Positions 28,831 to 40,250 of a stretch of 64,000 nt of DNA are shown here, one piece after another. The position numbers and the translations under genes were made by a program. The stretch lies in the NCBI RefSeq assembly GCF_029774155.1, contig NZ_CP103833.1, positions 744,001-808,000 of the forward strand, read 5' to 3'. Every line of letters starts with the position of its first letter. Position 1 is the first letter of the stretch. The DNA is from Actinobacillus arthritidis. Its GTDB lineage: Bacteria; Pseudomonadota; Gammaproteobacteria; Enterobacterales; Pasteurellaceae. The notes beneath the pieces are model-generated. The model was not told the DNA's origin, did no database searches, and worked only from the letters and a program-made list of their open reading frames with translations.

Positions 28831-30236
28831 ATGTCTAAATTTCCAACAGTTTCGGAGATCCTATCCGGTAAAATTGCGGTAGGCGAAGAAGTTGCGGTAC
28901 GTGGCTGGGTACGTACTCATGCCGCGATTCAAAAGCAGGTTTATCATTTTTAGCCGTTTATGACGGTTCTTGTTTTGATCCGATCCAAGCGATCATTAAT
29001 AACGATTTAGCAAATTATAACGATGAAGTTTTACGTCTAACCGCGGGCTGTTCCGTTATCGTAACCGGTAAAGTGGTTGAATCTCCAGCAGAAGGTCAAG
29101 CGGTTGAATTACACGCTACTCACGTAGAAGTAGTGGGTTGGGTTGAAGATCCAGATACTTATCCGATGGCGACAAAACGCCACTCAATCGAATATTTACG
29201 TGAAGTGGCTCACTTACGTCCTCGTACTAACTTAATCGGTGCGGTAGCTCGTGTTCGCCACTGCTTAGCACAAGCGATTCATCGTTTCTTTAACGAACAA
29301 GGTTTCTACTGGGTTGCAACTCCGCTTATTACAGCATCGGATACAGAAGGTGCGGGCGAAATGTTCCGTGTTTCAACATTAGATTTAGAAAACTTACCGC
29401 GTACTGATGAAGGCAAAGTTGATTTCAGCCAAGACTTCTTCGGTAAAGAGTCTTTCTTAACCGTATCAGGTCAGTTAAACGGTGAAACTTACGCTTGTGC
29501 ATTAAGCAAAGTTTATACGTTCGGCCCAACATTCCGTGCAGAAAACTCAAATACTACTCGCCACTTAGCGGAATTCTGGATGGTTGAACCTGAATTTGCA
29601 TTCGCAACCTTAGCGGACAATGCAAAATTAGCGGAAGATATGCTGAAATATGTGTTTAAAGCAGTGCTTGAAGAGCGTAAAGACGATATGCAATTCTTCG
29701 CAAAACACATTGATAAAGATGTTATTACTCGCTTAGAAAACTTTATCGCTTCGCCATTTGCGCAAGTTGATTATACCGATGCGATTGAAATCTTATTAAA
29801 ATCAGGTAAAGAATTTGAGTTCCCTGTTTCTTGGGGTATCGATCTTTCTTCTGAACACGAACGTTTCTTAGCGGAAGAATATTTCAAATCACCGGTAGTT
29901 GTGAAAAACTATCCGAAAGACATTAAAGCATTCTATATGCGTTTAAACGATGATGGTAAAACTGTGGCGGCAATGGACGTATTAGCGCCGGGAATCGGTG
30001 AGATTATCGGTGGTTCACAACGTGAAGAACGTTTAGATGTATTAGACGCTCGTATGGTTGAAATGGGCTTAAATCCGGAAGATTATTGGTGGTATCGCGA
30101 TTTACGTAAATACGGTACAGTGCCACACTCTGGCTTCGGTTTAGGTTTTGAACGTTTAATTGTTTATGTAACTGGCTTACAAAACATTCGTGAAGTGATT
30201 CCATTCCCACGTGCTCCACGTAATGCGAATTTCTAA
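28831..30236 (+). CDS. asnS: Asparaginyl-tRNA synthetase (reading frame broken near 28919)
   Basis: Essential class II synthetase. ATG 28831 is preceded by GAGG and opens [17 protein letters not shown], the OB-fold anticodon domain. The frame breaks after GWVRT: two surplus bases (AT at 28919-28920) lead to a stop at about 28951. From there the adjacent frame encodes [20 protein letters not shown] without interruption to the class II motifs ([22 protein letters not shown], and motif 3 [15 protein letters not shown]). A terminator follows at 30256. Because the enzyme is indispensable, the two-base insertion is most likely an artefact. Confidence 0.93.
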
Positions 30237-30255
30237 AAGAATCAAAATTTGATGT

Positions 30256-30288
30256 AAGGCTCTATAATGACTTTATAGAGCCTTTTTA
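30256..30288 (+). terminator. Terminator of asnS
   Basis: AGGCTCTATAA and TTATAGAGCCT arms with a TGACT loop and T5 tail, 20 bases past the asnS stop. Confidence 0.88.
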
Positions 30289-30324
30289 TTTTGTCTATTA
30301 CACCTATTAAACCAAATAAAATAC

Positions 30325-30360
30325 AAAAGGTTAATTCCAAAAACTCAGAATTAACCCTTT
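30325..30360 (-). terminator. Terminator of the fhaB-like gene
   Basis: On the minus strand AAAGGGTTAATTC pairs with GAATTAACCTTTT and is followed by a T-rich tract. It lies 34 bases beyond the stop of the giant exoprotein gene. Confidence 0.8.
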
Positions 30361-30393
30361 GATTCATATATTTTTTTAAAAATAGTGATTAAC

Positions 30394-33300
30394 TTATAAG
30401 TTGTAATTCACGACATTAAAAAACTGCTTTTCGTTACCTGTTCCAGCATAACCACTTTTTTGCCAAAAGGCTTTTTCCATCCATTTAGCAAACTGGTCTT
30501 TATTAGGGAAAGTCATTTCTCCAAAATTAGGATCAAAGAATACAACTTTATCTCCATTAACAGCAACTGATACCGTATGAGAACCTCCTTTTAAATTAAT
30601 CGATATTTTCTTAATACCGGTTGTGTCACTTCCCGTATCAATGATAGCTTTAACTAAAGTCTCAATATTTTGACCGGATACTGAACCAGACACTTCATCT
30701 TTACGACTAAACTCGCCCACTTTTTTCTGTTTAGCTACAACACCTTTTTCTGCAAGCCATTCTTCAGTCAATTTAAATTGTTGTGTTGCAGTGCCTGCAT
30801 TAATAAATTCGGTTTGTAACTTTTTAATAGAATCTAATGTTTCTTTATTGAGTTTTTTCTCCTTTCCAGAATCATAAAGATCGTTCCATAGCGATTGATC
30901 TTCTTGTACTTTTTTAGCAATCCAATGGGCACAAGTCGATTCACATACCCCATTTTGGGTTTCCATATGTTTGATAATTTCCTTATATACTTTTCCCTTC
31001 GATTGAGCAAAAGTAAAACTTACTTCTCCACCAAATTCTTTTGCAGAATCACGTACCTCTTTAATCTTATGTCCGACTTTTAGAGGCTGAAACGTATCTT
31101 TTACTTTGTTGAGTAATGAACGAGGTTGTTCAACTAATTCCCGTTTATTCACTCGATCACTTACCGGCGTTGCTCGATTCTCATTTGGGCGAGGTGGTAA
31201 TTCCGGAGCAACCTCTTCTTGCACAATCGGTTTTATTCTCGGGTCACCTAATTTTTGAGCCGCTTTATCTGATCGTTCTTCCGCTTTTGCCTTTGCTTCA
31301 GCAGATTTATCAATCTTGGCATAAATTGGTTCTACTTGCGTATTCTCTGTATACTCCAAGCTCGTTTTGCTAAACGTAGGAATCTCAGCAGAATCACTTT
31401 GTGTCACTTTGTGTTTACTAGTTTCATCCAACGGTTTACTCGTTTCCGATTCTAAATAAGATTTAGTCGGCAATGTTTTTCGGCTCAGTTCTTTTAAGAA
31501 CTCTGTTACCACCTCACTACTGCTTGCGGTTTTAGACTCTGGCGTTGTTTGCGGAATAATTTGCGTTTCAAATTTTTCATTAAATTTAGTAAATGCAGGA
31601 TATCCTGCATCTAACAACAATTTATTCACAATCACTCGAGCCATTCTGCCATTACCCTCAGCAAATGGATGATACGCAATTAAACGTTGATAGACTAAAC
31701 CAGCTAAGACACTCGGCTCAATATTATCCTGTTTAGCTCGATTAATAAAACCGACTGTTTCGGCCAGTTGGAGCTTGGCGGCTTCCGGACTTGAGAATAC
31801 GGCATTCTCTTTCGTTAAAGATTCTTTTTTATACAGCGTTCTATTTTCTCCCTCATCAGGACGTAAGCCATGATTGAGTTTCTCAATCATTTCAACCGTA
31901 AGTTCTTTATTTTGGCTATTCTTTAAGAATTCTCCGATAGCTTCACCAATATCATCTTTTAACTTCGGATTACCTTGGATTGTTTTAGAGGTTTCAGCTA
32001 AAGCATCCGTGATACGACTGGTTTGTTCAGAAATATCTTCTATAACCTTACCTTTTGGTAACTGCTTAACTAGGCTCTGAATTTCTGTAAACTCTTCAAC
32101 TTTTGGTCGGAAAGTTAACGTGTCATTGATACGTTTTTCAACTTTCTTTGCCCCATCGGTTAAAATAACATCAAAATCAGGCGAGTTAGTCATTTGTTTT
32201 ACAACCGCATCAGGAATTGACTTTTTAGTCGCTTCTCTCGCTTCATTTAAGAAATTCTCGTTTTTTAATACTTTGGTATCGAAGTCCTCATTACGTTTAT
32301 GTTCTAAAGCTAATAACCCTTTGAGATTTAGATTATCTTCCAAACCGTCATAGTTAGGTTTAGTTAAATCAGCCTCCACTTTCTGTATCGGTTTTTCTAC
32401 TTTTTTCTCTTTTGTCGCTTTATTGCCAATCAAAATATGTTTCATTTTTTGGAAAAATGACGGTTTCTCAGTTTGACTCGCAGTATTTACACTATTCTGT
32501 ACGGCAATATCAGATACAATGCGATTGTTATTGTTATTGTTATTGTTATTGTTGGCATTATCTCCTATTAAATAGTTACGAGGTGGTAATTCCGGAGCCG
32601 GTTCTTCCTGAACAATCGGTTTTATTCTCGGATCGCCTAGTTTCTCTGCGGCTTTATCACTTCGCTCATTCGCTTTAGCCATCGCATCCGGGGATTTATC
32701 TACTTTCGCATAAATCGGTTCTACGCCGTCATTCTCTGGTTCCGTTTTCACTTTCGGTGCGGTTGTCACAAAAGCAGAAATATCTTCATAATCGCTATCC
32801 GCTTTAACTGACGGTTGTACACTACGAGGAGCAATTTCCGCATAATCATTATCTGCCGATTTTGCTACTGATTGTGTGCTTTTCTGTACCGTAGATATGT
32901 CTGCATACACCACTTCATCTGTTGGTGTTGAACGTTTTTTTCTGGATACAACATTACGAAGTGGTAATTCCGGAGCCGGATCTTCCTGAACAACCGGCTT
33001 TATTCTTGGGTCACCTAATTTCTCTGCGGCTTTATCACTTCGCTCATTCGCTCTAGCCATCGCATCCGGAGACTTATCCACTTTCGTATAAATCGGTTCT
33101 ACACTGTCATTAGCTCGTTCCATTTTCGCTTTCGGTGCAGTTGGCACAAAGGCAGAAATATCCTCATAATCACTATCTGCTTTAACTGACGGTTGCACAC
33201 TACGAGGAGCAATTTCCGCATAGTCACTATCAGCCGATTTTGCTACTGATTGTGTACCTTTCTGTACCGTAGATACATCTGCATACACCACTTCATCTGT

Positions 33301-36300
33301 TGGTGTTGAACGTTTTGTTCTGGATACAACATTACGAGGTGGTAATTCCGGAGCCGGCTCTTCTTGAACAATCGGTTTTATTCTCGGATCACCTAATTTC
33401 TTCGCCGCTTCATCGCCTTTAGAATTCGCCTTCGCTATCGCATCCGGGGATTTATCCACTTTCGCATAAATCGGTTCTACACCGTCATTAGCTTGTTCCG
33501 TTTTCACTTTCGGTGCAGTTGTCACAAAAGCAGAAATATCTTCATAATCGCTATCCGCTTTAACTGACGGTTGCACACTACGAGGAGCAATTTCCGCATA
33601 GTCACTATCAGTTGATTTGGTCGCCGATTGTGTAGCTTTCTGTACCGTAGATACGTCTGCATACACTACCTCATCTGTTGGTGTTGAAAGTTTTGGAACC
33701 GAATTACTCGATGGAATATCTGCACTAGATCGGTTATCAAATTTATTTTTGATTTTATCTTTCAATCTGTTACCTGATTCGACAATATCCATCACTTCAA
33801 AATTAAACTGAGTGCTTGCATAAGTATCATCACGGATAACCTCTTTTGCTTGCGAGCGATCATTTTTTACTTTACCTTCAACTGTATCGGTTTTGATACC
33901 TGATAAAGTTGAATGTTGTACCGCATCATAATGACGTTGTTCTGCTCGTCCACCATTTAGATTAAGTTGGGCTATACCGGTTTCACTAATACCAAATGCA
34001 CCACCGAAACTGCCACCATCTTTATGGTGAGAGTCTTTTAGCTCTTTTGAGCTTACTTTTCCTTTAACAGTAAACTCTTCCGTATTTCCTTTATTTTCAA
34101 TATACGCCCCGGTAAGGTTCAGATCATTAATTTCCCCTGTAATTTTATTGGCAGAAATACCCGCTTGTTTGTTAACTGTTTTACTCTCTTCATTTTCTAC
34201 CGTAATACCTAAGCCAACACTACCATTAGGTTTAACTGTTAATGAAGTAGATACGCCAACACCGGCGGAAGCACTATAATTAATGCCTTTTTCTTTACGA
34301 GAATAAGTATCCTGTTTAGACTCAACATTTGTTTTGCCTTGTACATTTAGATGCAACTTATCAACATCAATATTCGAGCTTGAAAGGTTAAAGTCTTTGC
34401 CTGTTGCTACACTCAAACTTTTACCTTTTAATAAGCTGTTTTGATGCTTTTGAGATTCGGTTTCAGCAATAGAAAAACCACCAGATATACCACCGGATAC
34501 CCCAACCGTACAGCCTTGAGCCATTACACCACAACCAGCTGAAACACCTCGAGTACCTTTAGCTGTAACAGAAATTGCAGTTTCAGAAGTATCTGTTACG
34601 CCTGAATTTACATTTACGTTCTCTTTAGCTTTTAGAGAAAGTTGGCTATCTTCTGTTGTTTCAACATTATTGAGTTCAATATCTCCCTCTCTCGCAACGA
34701 GATTTGTTTTACCGCCTAAGGTTGTTCTAGTTTCAGATGTTTGTGTAGACTCTTTTACATCTAAGCCAAATTCAACTTTTTGCTTCGCTGAACCACCAAC
34801 CAGATCGCCGGTAACAAGATTTGCCGCATCACTTAATTGTTGTAATGTTTGCGGTTCCGTCTTGTTTTATACCTTTTTGCGAATCTCTAATCTGTCTAAC
34901 CGAATTACTTACCGCATCAGCGATAGCTGAATGACCTTCAGTTTCAATGCCGAAGCCAACTTTTACTTTTGATGAATAAGTTTCTTTTTCATCTTTTTCT
35001 TTCGTTGAGGCAACTCGTTTTGCTGACAAGGTAAAACCTTTTTTCTGATCTTCAATTTCATTCGCTTTATGTTTATCAAAGAAAGAACGATCTTTGGTTT
35101 CTAATTCTTTAGCAATTTGCTCATCATTTAAAATATTAAACGTTAGAGTCTCTTTATTCTCTGGTTGTGAAGCGGTCGTTTTTTCTGTCGCTTCTGCAAT
35201 ATGTGCATTTCCTTCTTGTGCTAAATCGGATGATTTATCAGACTTACGTTCTGTATCTAACACTGAGACATCTTTATTGATATCAATACCACCAATATCC
35301 GCTTTATTTAATACGTAAAGTTCTCCGCTTTTTGCAGTTAACTCACTATTTTTATGGGTTAATGTGGTTTCTTTATCCGTTTTCCAGTTTAGCGTTAGCA
35401 TTGAGCCTGCAGAAACACCAGCAGTATTCGATTTACCCTGATGTACCTGTTTACCTTCTTCTGAAACAGTCACCCCTACTGTTGAACCACCACCGCTCGC
35501 TGTTGCTGAAACCTCGCCGCCCAAACTGAACGAATTGACTTCACGTGCTAAAATATCTTTACCCGCTTTGGTATTGAAATCACCTTTTACGACTCCAGTA
35601 GTACGATTCGTTAATAATTTACTCCCGGTTTGATTTACATCTCCATGTAACGATAAATGAAGATGATCAAATTCTGCTTCAGTACCTACCGATTTTACTT
35701 GCGAAACATCTGTTGTTGTATGACCTCCTGGTAAATGAATGGCTCCAAGTTCATAACGATATTCTTGATACTCACGAGAACGGTTTGTTTCATAAGTATC
35801 TTTTAAATTCAAATCTTTTGCTTTAACCTGTCCCGTTTTAGCTTTCACCTCACTGGCAGTAAGATCAACCGAACTATCAGTATCTGTTTCTAAATGAAGA
35901 TGTCCATCCGAATTAATTTTAGATTTCCGAACTTTTGTATTACCTTTTTCATCAATATAAGCTGTTCCGCTACTTTCTATCCCTTTTTTACCATACAATC
36001 GAGCTTCATTTTTACTAAGAATATCGCCTCGATTTTTAATTTTATGCTCAGCTTTTAAATTTACATCATCACCCGCAATTGTTGCACTATTCCGGATATT
36101 TTTCGCTTTTGCATTAATTTCTCTCGCTCTAATGACCGCATTGCCGACACCTCTGAATTTTTCTGCATCATCAAGCGTTTGTTGTGCAAAATACACTTGA
36201 GGAACAAAAACTTCTTTGCCGTTTACATTCGTTTTTACATACCAAATAATATCTTCTTTAAGTTTTTTCTGCTGTTCTTCCGTTAACGCTTGACCTAACG

Positions 36301-39300
36301 TTAATTTTAGATCTTTAGCTTCAAAGTAGGCGTTATCCATTAATTTTTTAACTAATTGAATATTATTAAGGTCATATTTTAGTGATAAATGATTATCGAC
36401 TTTCTTCTCAATAGTTCGGGTAATTAATTGATGCTCAAAATAATTATCGCCAACCGTTTCAACCTTTTTTAATTCCTGATTACGAGGGGCAATTTTATTA
36501 AAGAAGTATTTACCGCCAATATAATCATCTTGGTTAATATAATGTAATCTTGTTCGATAGAGTGCTTCTGTTTCTACTTTAGGTAAATCGTTCTTTTCGG
36601 GAATTGTCTGTTTTCTATTCAATGCCTCCGTCTTACGGCGAGCATCCTCCAACGCTTTTTCGTATGCTAAACGTTGTTTTTCTTCATCAGCTTTGCGTTG
36701 TTCTTCCTCTTTTCTCTCCGCTTCCAGTTTTTTTAGTTTTTCTTTTTGCTGTTTTTCTTCATTTTCTAAACGTTTCAATTCTTGACGTTTTTTCTCCTCG
36801 GCTTGTTTACGTTGTTTTTCTTGTTTTTCACGTTCCACTCTAGCTTGTACGTCTTTTTCTTCTTGTTCTCTTTGTAAACGAAGGATCTTTTCTGTCAGTG
36901 CTTTTTCTTTTTGTTCAAGTTGTTTTTTTCGTTTTTCTTCCGCTTGTTGTCTTTGTGCTTGTAATGCTTCTAATCTTTTTTGCTCCTCTTTGAGTTTTTT
37001 CTCTCTATCTTTACGTTCGTTTTCTATACGTTGTTTTTCTTTCTCTCTTGCCTGCCTTGCTTGTTCTGCTTGTTTACGTTTTTCTTGTTCTATACGTTTT
37101 TTCTCCTTAGCTAACTGCTTAAGTTTTTGTTCGGCTTCCGCTTTTTCTTTTTGTTGACGAACTCGCTTTTCTTGCTCTTTTCTTATTTTTTCCTTTTCCT
37201 GTCTTAATCGCTCCTGTGCTTGTTTCTTACGTTCAGCTTCGCGTTGTTGCTTTTCTTCTTCTGTTTCTTCCAATAACTTACGATCTTCTTTCTTGCTTAA
37301 AACACGATCTTTACTTTCAGTTTTTTCACGATATGCCGATTTATCAATAAATAGGTACGGTTGAGAGAGTAATTCGGCTAAAGCAGATAAATCTATCCCA
37401 TTACTATTTTGCTGAATCGTGTCCGTATAAGATTCAAAATAAGCTTCAGGTACTAAGATAGAATGTTTGCCAACTCTAAATTCATCAGTCGGTTTTGCAG
37501 TATCACCAACCTCAGAATATGCGCCATTTTGGAATGAACTTGAACTACTTTCATTACTACCGATAATTTTATCGGCAAAAACTTTTGCCTTCTGATCAGG
37601 GTAGAAATGTACCTTTACAGCATTTTGTTTAAACTGTTCCCAGCGAGTCTTTAATTTTTTGAAATGCTCAGGATCACCACTATTGGTAAACGTAATGCTT
37701 CCATTGCTATCCCAACCTGCACCAAAAACAGCAGATAAACCTTTCTGTAAAGTCGGTGCCGGAATATTTTTTAAAGCATTTAGCACTTCCAATTTATCCG
37801 CATAATAAAGTGGTGTACGGATATATTCCGAGTCATTAAACACATAATCTACTAACGTACCTAAATCTTCAAATTCGTAAATAGCAGTTTGATCTAATGG
37901 GGTAGCTAAGAAACGTAACTTAGGCTGAAATCGAACTGTCACTTTATTTTTATTTGCAAATAATGCTTTATACAGATCGACCTGAATACTCTCCATATTG
38001 TTAGTAAAAACATTGGCATCATACTTCAAATCACCTTTTACATTGAGAATACCGTTATTAATAATAGAAGATTTGCTTTTATCCTTTGAAGTAAACTCTA
38101 ATCCGCCTTCAGAGATAATTCTTCCCATATTTTTCACTTTGAGATCAGAAGATATGATTAACTCATTAAAAAATCCTTCAACAAATATTTCATCATAACG
38201 GAGATCATATGACGCATAATGTGTATCCGAAAGTTCAAAAATAGCACTACCGACTTTTCCCTCAATATCCGCCTTATTTTCTAACTTTAAGGTATTAACA
38301 TAAATTTTGCCTTTTGAATAAATTTCCCCTAAATTCAGCACTCTATTTTTAGCATCTAAATATGTCGTCCCTTCAGAATGTAAAGTAGAATTAATGCTGT
38401 TTAATACTTCTCCTTGTTGAGAAACTAAACGTAAAATCGCTTTAGCCCCTAATAATCCATTATTAGTAATATCTTTTTTACTATTGATGCTTAATTCCTT
38501 GGCACTTGTTAACAATCCGTGATTGGAAAATTTTCCCTTCGCATTTACGGTCACTTTTGCTTGTTGCTGAATTTCGTCTTTCTCAGAAATTTCTGCATCA
38601 TAAGCATTGATCGTTAAATGTTCTTGGGTTTCTGGTAAGGCGAATCCCTGGCTAACATAATTACTATTATTTGCAAAGGTTAGAATTGTATCTTTATTAC
38701 TTTTTATTGTTCCGTGATTAATATAACCGTTTGATTCAACACCTTTTTTACCCTGTACGGTAATCTCCAATAAATTTTCCGCTAGAATCTCACCGCCTTG
38801 GTTATTGGTTAATTCCTTTGTTTTCAATTTATTGCTACGAGCAAGTAAACTGCCGTCATTAACAATTTTTTCCTTCGCCTCGACGGCTAAATTAGTCGCA
38901 ATCAGCGTAGCATCCTTTTTGATTAAAGCTTTTTTAGTTTTAATACTTGTCTTTTTAGCGACAATGTTTGACGATTCGTGTAAAGTGACATTTTCAGTTA
39001 GATTTAGTGCGACAGTTTCATTTGCTCGCACCGTTCCTTTCTTTGTAATATCAAGGTTCTTACCTATCACAGCAACTTTATTACTATGTATTTCATTTAC
39101 AGTAATATCGCCTGTTTGAGTAACAATTTTAATATCCTTTTCAGAAAGAATTGCTCCTTGATGATTTACCCCTGCACCTGTGTCTGTCGTAATTAATTGA
39201 ATATTTTTACCATACATTGCACCAGCGACCTCACCTGAAATGGCAATTTCATCTTTTTTAGCTTTTTGGTTTTTTCCAGTCGCTTTATATGTTTTTAAAT

Positions 39301-40181
39301 TATAATTAGCACTGCCTGCAACTAATGTGATGTTGGCCGGCGTTTTATGTACGGTATCTTTTTCGTCTAAACCTATTGAACCTTCTTGTTTAATGGTTTT
39401 GGCTACGACATCGAAATAGCTGAGTCCATTAGTTGCCACACCATCTTTTCCGATAATCACCGTTCCTTTATTTACAGATAAGTTACGTTTCCCTTTTGCT
39501 ATCACATCACTGGTTGAAACAACAAAGCGATCAGAATTAAATGTTTTTACGCCATTTAAGGTGACACCGTTCGGGTTCACGATAATCAAGTCTGCTTTTT
39601 CACCGAAGACCTCTAAACCACCTTGGATTGTACTCATATCCTTACCGGTTACCTGATTTAAGATAGCTTTAGTCGCATCTTCTTTGAAATATCGGTTTTT
39701 GTCCAATTCACCTACAATCGTTGATTTATCTTTATGTAACGAGTTATTAAATACTGCACTGTTTGGTATATTCAGTTTTTCAAAACGGTTATCCGAAATA
39801 CCATCCGAATCTGGTTTAGCAATATCAATAACCAGAATATTGCCTTGTCCATTCTTTGAGGCTCTCTCTTCAACGAAAACCTGACCCTTTGATGATTTAT
39901 CAACGATAACATTGTCATTGGCTAATGACGGAGCAGAAACGGCTAATAATACAAACGAAATATTTTTCCAACGGAAAAGATTAAATGTTTGAATCGGGTT
40001 TAATGTAGTATGGACGCACTCAGCAAGAGCATTAAGTCGATATGTACTATTTTCCGACTGCTGTTTTGAAATTTTATTTGATGAAGAAGAACTGTTGCCT
40101 ATCGCTGATTTAATATTCACCGACCGGCACGAGGCAAGCTCTCACTTTACTAAAAATGAGTTTATAACATTTTTTATTCAT
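30394..40181 (-). CDS. fhaB: Giant two-partner-secretion exoprotein with Fic and YopT-like domains, IbpA/LspA family (two frame breaks)
   Basis: About 3260 residues when two frame breaks are repaired. ATG 40181 behind AAGGAG encodes an ESPR-type signal (MNKKCYKLIFSKVRACLVPV); one surplus base near 40120 breaks the frame and a second in the A4 run at 34865-34868. Order from the N-terminus: TPS haemagglutination domain (VNPNGVTLNG, about 39.2-40.0 kb); haemagglutinin repeats; an Arg/Lys/Glu-rich helix (36.6-37.3 kb); more repeats; three 126-residue tyrosine-motif repeats (32.55-33.69 kb); a Fic domain with complete HPFAEGNGRMAR near 31.65 kb; a fourth partial repeat (31.19-31.33 kb); and a YopT-like end with GVCESTCAHW, GGSHTVSV and FFDPNFG as likely Cys/His/Asp triad. 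Related IbpA AMPylates Rho GTPases. Transcribed after its transporter gene. Confidence 0.88.
32524..32553. repeat. Hexanucleotide microsatellite (ATTGTT)5 encoding poly-Asn
   Basis: Five perfect copies of ATTGTT (AACAAT on the coding strand) encode a run of ten asparagines between the tyrosine-motif repeats and the Fic region. Copy-number change would lengthen the linker by two Asn per unit without shifting the frame. Confidence 0.85.
32554..33687 (-). repeat. Three tandem 378-bp repeats encoding tyrosine-motif modules
   Basis: The segment matching STPTDEVVYADV recurs with exact spacing of 378 bases (ends at 33687, 33309 and 32931). Each 126-residue unit carries four short tyrosine motifs (VVYADV, DYAEI, DYEDI, EPIYAKV) and a PAPELPPR proline motif. 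Copy 2 differs in EPIYTKV and PELPLR. A fourth partial copy with EPIYAKI and APELPPR lies beyond the Fic domain. The units are nearly identical at DNA level, a sign of recent duplication or gene conversion. Confidence 0.9.
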
Positions 40182-40250
40182 AATTTTCTCCTTAAATAAA
40201 TATAAGTTTGATGATAAAAAACGGCTTTTAAGAAGCCTTATAATTAGAAT

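Noticed and set aside
29073..30236. Shorter asnS starting at an internal ATG
   Set aside because: The codons before it encode the conserved anticodon-binding domain in two frames; the family starts at 28831.
32554..33687. Regular repeats resembling a CRISPR array
   Set aside because: The units are 378 bases, coding and contiguous without spacers; they are protein repeats.
34525..34868. Separate small gene between the two long fhaB frames
   Set aside because: The stretch continues the fhaB protein in the same frame as the C-terminal part (TEPQTLQQLSDAANLVTGDL and on); it is part of the same gene after one indel.
36604..36843. Plus-strand frame rich in Phe and Val inside fhaB
   Set aside because: It is the antisense shadow of the Lys/Glu-rich helix; such complements always give hydrophobic frames.
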